Below are positions 27,131-34,489 of a stretch of 64,000 nucleotides of DNA, piece by piece. The stretch is from Chloroflexota bacterium (GTDB taxonomy: Bacteria > Chloroflexota > Chloroflexia > Chloroheliales > Chloroheliaceae): assembly GCA_028287745.1 (NCBI GenBank), contig JAQBPB010000071.1, forward strand, positions 1-64,000, given 5' to 3'. Numbering within the stretch: the stretch's first letter is position 1; every line of letters begins with the position of its first letter. Both the position numbers and the translations under genes were made by a program. The notes under the pieces were generated by a model, which saw only the letters and a list, made by a program, of their open reading frames with translations, ran no database searches and was not told where the DNA came from.

Positions 27131-27164
27131 AAAAGAGGGGTTAGTAAACTAACCCCTCTTTTCT
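27131..27164. terminator. Bidirectional terminator, M1 peptidase/rpsT
   Basis: Perfect 14-bp stem AAAAGAGGGGTTAG (27131-27144) and CTAACCCCTCTTTT (27149-27162), loop TAAA. Each direction has a T run, serving both converging genes. Confidence 0.92.
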
Positions 27165-27188
27165 AAGATCCTGGACCTGGTTTGAAAC

Positions 27189-27470
27189 TTACTCTTGACC
27201 GGCGACGGCGAACTGCTTGTTCAGCTTCTTGGCGAGGCGGGACTTGCGGCGAGCGGCCTGGTTCTTGTGAATAATGCCCTTCTGAGAGGCTTTGTCCAGC
27301 TTGCTAATAGCAATCCGTACAGCCTCCTGGGAAGTTTCTGCGTCGCCAAGCGAAATGCGGGCTACGGCATTTTTCACATAAGTTTTCAATGAGCTGCGAA
27401 CCGGGCGGTTGCGGGCTGTTTTACGAAAGTCCTGACGAATGGACTTGATGGCAGACTTAACATTAGCCAA
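27189..27470 (-). CDS. rpsT: Ribosomal protein bS20
   Basis: Small-subunit protein that binds 16S rRNA early in assembly. The sequence is basic, helical and characteristic: MANVKSAIKSIRQDFRKTARN at the start and GIIHKNQAARRKSRLAKKLN near the end. At 93 residues it is of normal length. The initiator is TTG, with AGGAGG eight to nine bases upstream. Non-ATG starts are known to be used in rpsT of other bacteria, where they take part in autoregulation. Transcribed alone towards the shared terminator. Confidence 0.95.
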   Translation of the reverse strand: MANVKSAIKSIRQDFRKTARNRPVRSSLKTYVKNAVARISLGDAETSQEAVRIAISKLDKASQKGIIHKNQAARRKSRLAKKLNKQFAVAGQE

Positions 27471-27714
27471 CCGGGATAACCTCCTGAACTTAAAACAAAA
27501 ATTTCGGCATATTTACACGGATCGATATTATACCTTATGAGCCGGTAAAAGGCAACTTGGTATTAGAATCTGGTCAAAAATGAATACTTTGCTCAGACCA
27601 CCCTCAATTTAGCATTGGCGGTGTTTTTGCAAACTCTCACCTGCAAGCAGCAGTATAATACCACAAGCGAAAGCAGAATATTTAACCGATAACAGTCGAA
27701 ACTAAAGGACAGAA

Positions 27715-28290
27715 ATGGAAAATAACAATCGCTGGCTGAACAGCCGGGCCGAGGGCGGCAAAGTTTACGACTCCCGGTTTGAAGAACTTCAAAAATCCGG
27801 GGTAGATGTCCATGGTGAGGCAAGTTTCGTAATGGAATACCGGCCCAATACCGTGCTAGACGCCGGGTGCGGGACCGGCCGGGTAGCAATCGAGCTGGCC
27901 CGGCGCGGCTGCCGGGTTGTGGGCCTGGATATTGACCCGCTTATGCTCAACCGGGCAAAAGAAAAAGCCCCGGAACTGGATTGGCGCAGCGGTGACCTGG
28001 CGGTCGCCCAATTAAACCGCCAGTTTGAACTGATTGTCATGGCGGGCAACGTTATGATTTTTGTCGCGCCCGGCACCGAAGGTGAAGTTGTCCTGAACAT
28101 GAGCCGCCACCTCTTGCCGGGCGGCAAACTGGTAGCCGGTTTCCAGTTAGGCCGGGGCTTGAGCCTGCAAGAATATAACCGGGCTTGCGCCGAGGCGGGC
28201 TTGAAACTGCTGGAACACTACGCGGCCTGGGATAGAAAAGAATACCTGCCCGGCGGGAACTATGTGGTGGCGGTCCACCAAAAAGACTAG
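27715..28290 (+). CDS. Class I SAM-dependent methyltransferase
   Basis: Cytosolic methyltransferase of 191 residues with a complete Rossmann core. Motif I is VLDAGCGTGRVAIELA, the acidic residue closing strand 2 is in VVGLDIDPLML, motif II is WRSGDLAVA, and motif post-I/III is LPGGKLVAGFQL. The short N-terminal cap (SRFEELQKSGVDVHGEA) is typical of small generic methyltransferases in Actinobacteria and Chloroflexota. The acceptor is not predictable. AAAGGA is five bases before the ATG. Monocistronic, ending at a hairpin terminator. Confidence 0.88.
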   Translation: MENNNRWLNSRAEGGKVYDSRFEELQKSGVDVHGEASFVMEYRPNTVLDAGCGTGRVAIELARRGCRVVGLDIDPLMLNRAKEKAPELDWRSGDLAVAQLNRQFELIVMAGNVMIFVAPGTEGEVVLNMSRHLLPGGKLVAGFQLGRGLSLQEYNRACAEAGLKLLEHYAAWDRKEYLPGGNYVVAVHQKD

Positions 28291-28346
28291 CCCCTAAGGG
28301 AGTGGTTAGAATAACCGGATGTAGTCCGGTGCTTACCTGATATCAA

Positions 28347-28378
28347 AAGGCCCCTGACCTGGGGCCTTCTGGTTTTTA
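28347..28378 (+). terminator. Terminator of the methyltransferase gene
   Basis: AAGGCCCC (28347-28354) pairs with GGGGCCTT (28361-28368), loop TGACCT, then CTGGTTTTTA. Confidence 0.85.
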
Positions 28379-28414
28379 TAGAAGTGCGGCTGTTAAATGG
28401 TTAATCCTAAAAGA

Positions 28415-29629
28415 CTAATCCCGGAGGCGAATCCGGTCAGGAGTAATCTCGGCAATAGATTTGGCGCCCAGCAATTGCATGGTGCGGATAATCTCTTTCG
28501 TCAGGATATCGGCGGCGCGTTGGACCCCACGCTGGCCGCCCGCCATCAGGCCGTAAAGGTAAGCCCGGCCTACCAGGCAAGCCCTGGCCCCTAAAGCGAC
28601 CGCCGCGACTATATCGGCCCCGCTCAGGATACCGCCATCCAGGTAAATCTCGGCCCGGTCGCCGACTGCCTGGACAATCGGAGGTAACTGTTCCAGCGGG
28701 GTAGGCGCTCGGTCAAGCTGGCGGCCGCCGTGATTTGAAACCACAATCGCATCAGCGCCGCGCTCGACCACCGCCTGCGCATCCGCCAGATTTTGAATGC
28801 CTTTAACAATCAGGGGGCCGGTCCACTCGCTCCGCAGCCATTCCAGGTCGGCAAAAGTTACGGTAGGGTCAAACATAACGCTGACCAGGTCAGCGACGGT
28901 ACCGTTCCAGGAGTTAAGTGAAGCGAAGCTCAGCGGTTCGGTGGTAAGCAGGTTGAACCACCAGGCCGGGTGCATAGCGCCATCCACGAAGGTCTTGAGG
29001 GTCAGAGCGGGCGGAATGGTCAGGCCGTTGCGGACATCGCGCTGCCTGGCCCCGGCCACCGGGGTGTCCACCGTCAGGACAAGAGCCTTGTAACCGGCGG
29101 TTTTGGCCCGGGCAATCAACTCCCGGCTGGCCTCCCGGTCCCGCCACAGGTAAAGCTGGAACCAGCGCTGGGCTTCCGGCGCGGCGGCTGCCAGGGCTTC
29201 CAGGGAAGTAGTACCCATTGTTGAGAGGGCGTAGGGAATACCCACATTCGCGGCGACCCGGGCCACTGCGGACTCACCTTCGTGGTTCATCATGCGCGTA
29301 AAGCCGGTCGGCGCAAAGGCAAAGGGTAAAGTGCTGGGCTGTCCCAGAATGGTGGTTGAAGGGTCTACGGAAGAAATATCACGTAAAATTTGAGGAATAA
29401 ATTCTACATTGCGGAAGGCTTCGCGAGCCCGGCGCAAGCTGGTTTCCTCCTCGGCAGCTCCATCTACATAATCGAATACGGCCTGGGGCACCTGGCGGCG
29501 GGCGGTGGCCCGCAAATCATTGATTGTAACGGCGCGCGATAGCCGGCGCTTGACCGGGTCGAGTTCAAACGGCCTGGGTCGCAGTAAAGAGTTTAATTCC
29601 GACCAGGTCGGTATATGGCGGGTTGTCAT
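28415..29629 (-). CDS. FMN-dependent alpha-hydroxy-acid oxidase/dehydrogenase
   Basis: TIM-barrel flavoenzyme of the L-lactate dehydrogenase (LldD)/glycolate oxidase/mandelate dehydrogenase family. It oxidises L-2-hydroxy acids to 2-keto acids. Visible are the FMN region FAFAPTGFTRMM, WFQLYLWRDRE, VLTVDTPVAGARQRDVRNG, the catalytic His/Arg motif SNHGGRQLD and DGGILSGADIV. The 404-residue length and N-terminal extension resemble actinobacterial LldD. A membrane-associated form passing electrons to quinone is possible. GGAG is eight bases before the ATG. No lactate permease or LldR regulator is adjacent, so the exact substrate is open. Confidence 0.9.
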   Translation of the reverse strand: MTTRHIPTWSELNSLLRPRPFELDPVKRRLSRAVTINDLRATARRQVPQAVFDYVDGAAEEETSLRRAREAFRNVEFIPQILRDISSVDPSTTILGQPSTLPFAFAPTGFTRMMNHEGESAVARVAANVGIPYALSTMGTTSLEALAAAAPEAQRWFQLYLWRDREASRELIARAKTAGYKALVLTVDTPVAGARQRDVRNGLTIPPALTLKTFVDGAMHPAWWFNLLTTEPLSFASLNSWNGTVADLVSVMFDPTVTFADLEWLRSEWTGPLIVKGIQNLADAQAVVERGADAIVVSNHGGRQLDRAPTPLEQLPPIVQAVGDRAEIYLDGGILSGADIVAAVALGARACLVGRAYLYGLMAGGQRGVQRAADILTKEIIRTMQLLGAKSIAEITPDRIRLRD

Positions 29630-29734
29630 CTGGCTAACTCCGGTAGAAATAGGCGGGCAAAGAGCAGGTATTCTTGAGTCATGTTTATAGTTAACATCCT
29701 TTCAACCTCGAAAAAGTGTTTTATGCAGGATAAA

Positions 29735-29762
29735 ATTGTAGCATAATTTCCAGCCAGTACAA
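29735..29762 (-). promoter_or_regulatory. Promoter of the hydroxyacid oxidase gene
   Basis: On the minus strand TTGTAC (29762-29757), 16 bases ending in TGC, then TACAAT (29740-29735), an extended -10 form. About 105 bases before the ATG. Confidence 0.55.
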
Positions 29763-30103
29763 TTCAAGACCGATTTCCTCGCAGCCCGGTATGCCGCCAG
29801 AGCATTTACAGGTATATTTTATTTCCTGTTTAGGCCTCAAATTCTATTCGAAAACATTTACCAATTATATTTTTAATATTTATAACCATACTTAATATAT
29901 AGACGAATGGCCTAATCGCTATTACAGCAATGGCATATTTAGTGCTTTACTAACAACCAGTGGTGGGTACGGCTTGTTTCGCTACATAATATTTATTTTT
30001 TCTAGCTTTTTAGTCTTAACTTCTAACAAGCAAGCTAACATATGCCTGATTTGGGAAGTAGATTCCGTGAAACCCATTAAACGAAAGAAGGGGAAAAGAA
30101 ATT
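29763..30103. other. AT-rich intergenic gap, no gene seen
   Basis: About 340 bases between divergent genes, very AT-rich around 29860-30030. No credible frame, tRNA or strong hairpin. It presumably holds the promoter of the three-gene cluster that follows; the only clear element is GAAAGAAGGGGAAAAG just before the ATG at 30104. Confidence 0.5.
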
Positions 30104-31201
30104 ATGAGTATGCAAGATTCTAACTATTCGACGGGTTCAAAAGGCAGTAGTAATAAAGGTAAGGGTTCACCTAGCGGAAGCAGTAATGAAGAAGCTTATA
30201 AGGTTCAGGATCCCACTGTAAAGGCTCAACAAAAGACTGGCGAAATTATTGACCAGGCCCAGGAAAAAGTTGGAGAAGTAGCCGGACAAGTCAAGGAACA
30301 GGCTTCCTCCCAGATTGCAAGCCAGAAAGACCGGGCAGCTGAAGGTCTGGGTAATGTAGCCGATGCTATCCGCCAGACCGGCGACCAGTTACGTAAAAAC
30401 GAGCAGGCAGCACCCATTGCCCAGTACACTGACCAACTTGCTCACGGGGTCGAAATGGTCTCGAGTTACCTGAAAAGGAATAGCATTTCCGACATTTTTG
30501 GTGAAGTAGAACGCTTCGCCCGGCGCGAACCGGCCCTGTTCCTGGGTGGTGCGCTGACCTTGGGTTTACTGGGTGGCCGCTTCTTGCGTAGCTCCAGCAG
30601 CGCAAACAATCAGTCCCAGTACAGGAACACGAGCCAGATGTCCGGCCAGAGCAGCTACGGAAGTTATGGGACCTACGGCAGCCGAAGCACCGGCTACTCG
30701 TCCAGCCTCCCAACCGATAGGGTACCCGGCTACAGTTCTTACGATTTGACTGGCAGCGTCGGTGGCGAAACACCTGGCAGCAGCTACAGGGACAATTATT
30801 CCGGCCTTTCCGGTACGGATACCGACAGCCTGGGCCGTTCAAGTGGCACCACCCGCAGTAGCGGTTACGGAACCGGCAGTTCCGGCAGCACCGGCTATAC
30901 CGGTGGCAGCAGCTCCGGTGGTAGCAGTTCGACCGGCAGCACCGGCTATACCGGTGGTAGCAGTTCGACCGGCAGTTCCGGCAGCTCCGGCAGTTCCGGC
31001 AGCTCCGGCTATACCGGTGGCAGCAGTTCGACCGGTGGCACAGGTTATTCGGCAGGCAGCGGCACCAGTAGCGGTGGTTACAGTTCCAATTATCCAACTG
31101 ACACCTCCGGCTCTTACGGAAGCAGCGGCGGCAAATCGTATGGTTCTCAGGCAAGTGGTAGCACCGGTTCAGAAAATGGAGGCCCGCAGGGGATTGCATA
31201 A
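30104..31201 (+). CDS. YqjD/LEA-like membrane protein with Ser/Gly-rich tail
   Basis: The first 45 residues are disordered. Residues 45-110 form an amphipathic helix with recurring KxGEVxxQ-type spacing (AQEKVGEVAGQVKEQASSQ), like LEA or apolipoprotein-like repeats. A conserved-looking segment DIFGEVERFARREPALFLG then enters a glycine-zipper membrane span (from Pro143 to about 163, GGALTLGLLGGRFL). This resembles the C-terminal anchor of E. coli YqjD/ElaB (DUF883). Residues 165-365 are almost only Ser, Gly, Thr and Tyr, with copies of GYTGGSSSTG. Three bases separate it from the holin-X gene, so it is an operon member. Function not known; surface or membrane stress is inferred. Confidence 0.72.
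   Translation: MSMQDSNYSTGSKGSSNKGKGSPSGSSNEEAYKVQDPTVKAQQKTGEIIDQAQEKVGEVAGQVKEQASSQIASQKDRAAEGLGNVADAIRQTGDQLRKNEQAAPIAQYTDQLAHGVEMVSSYLKRNSISDIFGEVERFARREPALFLGGALTLGLLGGRFLRSSSSANNQSQYRNTSQMSGQSSYGSYGTYGSRSTGYSSSLPTDRVPGYSSYDLTGSVGGETPGSSYRDNYSGLSGTDTDSLGRSSGTTRSSGYGTGSSGSTGYTGGSSSGGSSSTGSTGYTGGSSSTGSSGSSGSSGSSGYTGGSSSTGGTGYSAGSGTSSGGYSSNYPTDTSGSYGSSGGKSYGSQASGSTGSENGGPQGIA
30850..31060 (+). repeat. Ser/Gly codon repeat array
   Basis: Imperfect tandem array inside the 30104 gene. GGCTATACCGGTGG occurs at 30893-30906, 30944-30957 and 31007-31020, separated by runs of AGCTCCGGC/AGTTCCGGC units. Such an array can change length by slippage in units that keep frame. Confidence 0.75.
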
Positions 31202-31203
31202 AT

Positions 31204-31599
31204 ATGGCCCAAAACAGTCCAGAACGTTCCCTGGGAGACCTGTTTGCTGACCTTTCCAGGGAAATTATTACACTGGTACGCCAGGAAATAACGCTGGCGC
31301 GGACAGAATTAGGCCAGACTGCTTCAAAAGTCGGCCGGGACATTGGCTTCCTGGCAGTAGGTGGTCTGGTAATTTACGCCGGATTTCTCGCTATCCTGGC
31401 GGCCCTGGTCATCATACTTGGCACAATAGGATTACCCTGGTGGCTTTCCGCCCTGATTGTGGGTCTGATTGTGGCCGGTGTGGGTTATTTCCTGGTCAGG
31501 CGCGGCCTGGATAACCTTAAAAAGGAAAATTTTGCGCCGCAAAAGACGATTGAGAGCCTTAAGGAGGATGTAGAATGGGCCAAAGAGCAGACGAGATGA
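31204..31599 (+). CDS. Holin-X superfamily III membrane protein (YqjE-like)
   Basis: Two-span membrane protein of the putative actinobacterial holin-X/DUF1469 family, to which E. coli YqjE belongs. Despite the family name there is no phage context. The N-terminal amphipathic helix LGDLFADLSREIITLVRQE is the family mark. Spans are FLAVGGLVIYAGFLAILAALV and WWLSALIVGLIVAGVGYFLV, with a charged cytoplasmic tail after. The ATG is three bases after the preceding stop. Its 3' end overlaps the start of the DUF3618 gene by 25 bases, indicating coupled translation. Confidence 0.85.
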   Translation: MAQNSPERSLGDLFADLSREIITLVRQEITLARTELGQTASKVGRDIGFLAVGGLVIYAGFLAILAALVIILGTIGLPWWLSALIVGLIVAGVGYFLVRRGLDNLKKENFAPQKTIESLKEDVEWAKEQTR

Positions 31600-32912
31600 G
31601 GGATAGGGATATTTACCCTGAACCTATTGGGAGTACGCCTTTTCTTCAAGCGGATGCGGCCAGCGACTATGACCGGGGGGTTTCACAGGATTATGGTCTG
31701 CCGGAAAGCGATATTTCCGAAGACGAAAAGGTAGAAACTGAAACCGAAGCCATTCGTGAAGATATCGAACAGACCAGGGCGGAAATGGCCCGGACGGTCG
31801 ACGAAATCCAGGCCAGGTTGACCCCTGCAAACATTGTTGAGCAGGTCAAAGAGCAAGCCAAAGAAACGGCAACGGAAGCTATTGATAATGTAAAACAAAC
31901 TGTCCGGGATGCGACAGTTGGGAAGGTAGAGAATATGGTAAACAGTGTAAGCGACTCAGCCCGCGAAACTGGTTCGGGTTTGATGGGTCTTATTAAAGAG
32001 AATCCTATACCGGCTGCCCTGGCCGGCCTTGGGCTGGGCTGGCTCTATATGAAACGCCAGAACAACCCTGAACAACACCGGTCGAATGTCCCGATGGGTT
32101 TCTCGCAGAATACCGGCTACGCCCCCAACTACCCCTATATGCCGCCTTCGGTGCCGGTCCGGTCGTACACGCCTTCGAATTACGGCTCTTCCAGCGGAAG
32201 CAACAGCGGCGGCGGGCTGGTAGATAAGGTTATGCAGAACCCCTTACCGGCCGCCGTTGCCGGTTTGAGCCTCGGCTACATCTTTATGAAGGGCCAGGGC
32301 GGCAGCAGCAGCAGCAGCTATAACTATTCAAGTTATGGTTCTTCGGGCTCACAGCATGGGTTGAGCAATGTAACGGATAAGGTTGGTAATGTGGCAGGCC
32401 AGGCCGCCGGTACGGTAGGAAATATTGCCGGTAGCGCGGTGGGCACAGTCGGTGACATCGCCGGTGGAACTGCCGAAAAGGTGGGTGACATTGCCGGGAC
32501 TGCCGCCGGAACAGTTGGTGGCATCGCCAGTGGCGCGGCCGAGACCGTTGGTGACATCGCCAGTGGTGCCGCCGGGGCGGTTGGCAATATTGCCAGCGGG
32601 GCCGGAGATGTTGCAGGCAACGTAGTTGGCGGAGTCCAGCACGGCGCTCAAAGAGCTACCACCCAACTGGAAAGAATGCTCCAGGACAATCCCCTGGCAG
32701 TGGGCGGTGTGGCGCTCGTCATGGGCGCGGTCATCGGTATGATGCTTCCTGCTACCGAAAAGGAAAATCAGATCCTGGGCAAAGCCCACGATAACCTGAT
32801 GGAAAAAGCCGGGGAAGCTGTTCAGCAGACCATGGACAAGGTCAGCAATGTGACCGAACAGGTTACCAATACGGTTAAAGAAGAAGCCAAGAACCAGGGC
32901 TTGGCCCAGTAG
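31575..32912 (+). CDS. DUF3618 protein with three glycine-zipper membrane hairpins
   Basis: AAGGAGG at 31561-31567, seven bases before ATG 31575, fixes this start inside the preceding gene. Residues 55-90 are the DUF3618 helix (IREDIEQTRAEMARTVDEIQ). Three hydrophobic zipper segments begin with NPxPA-like turns at Asn143 (NPIPAALAGLGLGWLYMK), Asn222 (NPLPAAVAGLSLGYIFMK) and Asn372 (NPLAVGGVALVMGAVIGMML). The last is followed by LPATEKENQILG, as in many DUF3618/CsbD-neighbour proteins. Residues 262-355 are about eight tandem 11-residue repeats of the type AxGTVGDIAGG. Most DUF3618 proteins are shorter and have one anchor. It probably shapes or stiffens the membrane. Confidence 0.8.
   Translation: MGQRADEMRDRDIYPEPIGSTPFLQADAASDYDRGVSQDYGLPESDISEDEKVETETEAIREDIEQTRAEMARTVDEIQARLTPANIVEQVKEQAKETATEAIDNVKQTVRDATVGKVENMVNSVSDSARETGSGLMGLIKENPIPAALAGLGLGWLYMKRQNNPEQHRSNVPMGFSQNTGYAPNYPYMPPSVPVRSYTPSNYGSSSGSNSGGGLVDKVMQNPLPAAVAGLSLGYIFMKGQGGSSSSSYNYSSYGSSGSQHGLSNVTDKVGNVAGQAAGTVGNIAGSAVGTVGDIAGGTAEKVGDIAGTAAGTVGGIASGAAETVGDIASGAAGAVGNIASGAGDVAGNVVGGVQHGAQRATTQLERMLQDNPLAVGGVALVMGAVIGMMLPATEKENQILGKAHDNLMEKAGEAVQQTMDKVSNVTEQVTNTVKEEAKNQGLAQ
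32380..32630 (+). repeat. 33-base coding tandem repeats
   Basis: About eight imperfect 33-base units in the DUF3618 gene encode AxGTVGDIAGG-type repeats. The unit core GTTGGTGACATCGCC varies at third codon positions, so the repeats are old or selected at protein level. Confidence 0.75.
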
Positions 32913-32948
32913 TCCGGTTTTAACTTCTTTTCTAGCCCTATAAATGTT

Positions 32949-32986
32949 AATCGGGGTGAGCAAATGCTCGCCCCGATTTTGTTTTA
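32949..32986 (+). terminator. Terminator of the membrane cluster
   Basis: A 14-bp stem AATCGGGGTGAGCA (32949-32962) with TGCTCGCCCCGATT (32965-32978), one G-T pair, followed by TTGTTTT. Confidence 0.88.
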
Positions 32987-33049
32987 CCGCTATTAACCCT
33001 GCCCTGTTAGAGGAATTCCAGCTACTTATAAGACTTTTTAGGAGTTAAA

Positions 33050-34489
33050 TTAACTCTGACGTTTGAACCGCTGCCGGAGCCGGTGTGCAAATGGGAGCCG
33101 GGAAGGTTTTTGCAGGCGGGTTTCCATTTCCCTGGCCCAACTTTCAAGCGAGGCGATTAACTCATTTTTCTCTTCAAGCTGGCTCTGGTAATCGGCCAGT
33201 AGCCGTTCCTGGACGGTGTTATCCGGACTGGCCCCAAAAGAAGGCAGCGAATGACCGGCATCGGGCGCCTGGCGCGGATTAGCGGCCCAATCCAGTAAAG
33301 GCTGGCAAGCGTTCTGGTAACTGTAACGCTCGCTTATAAAGGCCGGGCCTTTGTCAGCCGCCTGGCGCAAACGTTCCGGCGCGGCAGCCAGTTCAAGCAG
33401 CCGTCCGGCCAGCCCTTCCGGTGAGCCGTGCGGAAAGCTAAAGGCCAGTCCTTCCCTGACTAATTCTTCGGTCAGATGGGCCGTCTCCGTAACAATCGCC
33501 GGAAGGCCATAAAGCAGCCAATCTAAAAGGCGGGTCCGGCTGCCTAAAACACCTTCGTAGCTCCAGCGGTCCAGGATCAAGCCCAGGTCACTTTCTAAAT
33601 AATAGTTATGTAAACCTTCATAAGGTACCCAGCCTAACAGGTGGAACCGCCCTTTATAGGAAGAATTTTCAACTATCATTTGAAAGCGCGGGAAGGTCTG
33701 GGTATCGTGGGGTGGGAGAGCGCCACCGGTCGCCACGAAATGAATATCAGGGTTAGCCGCCATGGCCCCTGTCAGGCCCTGGTAAAGGGTCTCCACGTCG
33801 GTCCAGGTATTAAAACCGCCGCTCCACAGCACAACAAAAGCATCGTCGGGGACGATTTTACCACGCAAAAATGGTTGGTCAGCGGGAGGAAGCCGCCGGG
33901 GGTCGAGGGTGGCCGGGATAGTATAGGCCAGGCGGTAACCATCTGTCAGGTGGTTCAGGCGGCCGTGAGTCGCCATAGCTCCCACCGTAGCGTGTTCCTG
34001 GTAGATAGAAACGGTACTGATTACATCGGCCCGGCGCATAATCGTGCGCTCGAACCGGGCGAAAGGACCCAGCAGGCTGTCATCGGCAGCCTGAAAGGCT
34101 TTGGCCTGGCCTTCCGCCAGCGGGCTGCCAAACAGGTCGGCCCAGAAAGGCAAGCCGGGAGCCAGGTAAAGGGCGCCCAGGTAACTCGGCCAGGCGCTAA
34201 TACCGGCCGCCGCATCCGGTTGGAAGGTTTTTTCCAGTCCGGACAAAGCTTCCTGGCCGGTAAGCGCGGCATCGGAAAACGAATGGAGCGTCAGGCCAGG
34301 CGAAAGTTCGCGAGGTCCGGCAGTTTCAGCCGACCCAGCCTTAATTGAAACCAGGGCAACCGTATGCCCGGCTTCCTGTAAAGCCAGGGCGACATGCCAG
34401 GCCCGGATACTGGGGGCGCTCACCCGTCCGGCCCGGCCCGCCGCCTGTTCCGGCGGCAAGGGGCCCTGGCCGAGTACTAGAAGTCTCAT
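33050..34489 (-). CDS. Glycosyltransferase (GT-B) with C-terminal coiled coil
   Basis: GT-B glycosyltransferase. The N-terminal domain begins LLVLGQGPLPPEQAAGRAGR and carries the usual HVALALQEAGHTVALVS. The donor-binding domain contains VLWSGGFNTWTDVETL, HFVATGGALPPHD, GWVPYEGLHNYYLESDLGL and the E-x-LLDWLLYGLPAIVTE region. Residues 420-479 form a coiled coil and a very basic tail (HRLRQRFKRQS), which may attach it to the membrane. Its ATGA start overlaps the stop of the epimerase gene upstream, so the two are translated together. It may modify a surface glycan; the sugar is unknown. Confidence 0.83.
   Translation of the reverse strand: MRLLVLGQGPLPPEQAAGRAGRVSAPSIRAWHVALALQEAGHTVALVSIKAGSAETAGPRELSPGLTLHSFSDAALTGQEALSGLEKTFQPDAAAGISAWPSYLGALYLAPGLPFWADLFGSPLAEGQAKAFQAADDSLLGPFARFERTIMRRADVISTVSIYQEHATVGAMATHGRLNHLTDGYRLAYTIPATLDPRRLPPADQPFLRGKIVPDDAFVVLWSGGFNTWTDVETLYQGLTGAMAANPDIHFVATGGALPPHDTQTFPRFQMIVENSSYKGRFHLLGWVPYEGLHNYYLESDLGLILDRWSYEGVLGSRTRLLDWLLYGLPAIVTETAHLTEELVREGLAFSFPHGSPEGLAGRLLELAAAPERLRQAADKGPAFISERYSYQNACQPLLDWAANPRQAPDAGHSLPSFGASPDNTVQERLLADYQSQLEEKNELIASLESWAREMETRLQKPSRLPFAHRLRQRFKRQS

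Noticed and set aside
30366..31343. Open frame of 325 codons on the minus strand rich in Cys and Arg
   Set aside because: It is the antisense of the Ser/Gly repeat codons in the 30104 gene, which has a start, operon context and recognisable helices.
31204..31599. Phage holin gene as evidence of a prophage
   Set aside because: The holin-X family name is historical; no lysin, capsid, terminase or integrase is near, and the neighbours fit a YqjE-like role.
30850..32630. Possible CRISPR or intergenic satellite
   Set aside because: The repeats are in frame within coding sequence, lack unique spacers of constant length, and encode regular peptide units.
32349..32963. 204-codon minus-strand frame opposite the DUF3618 gene
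   Set aside because: Shadow of the 33-base repeats. It has no recognisable domain and overlaps the terminator.
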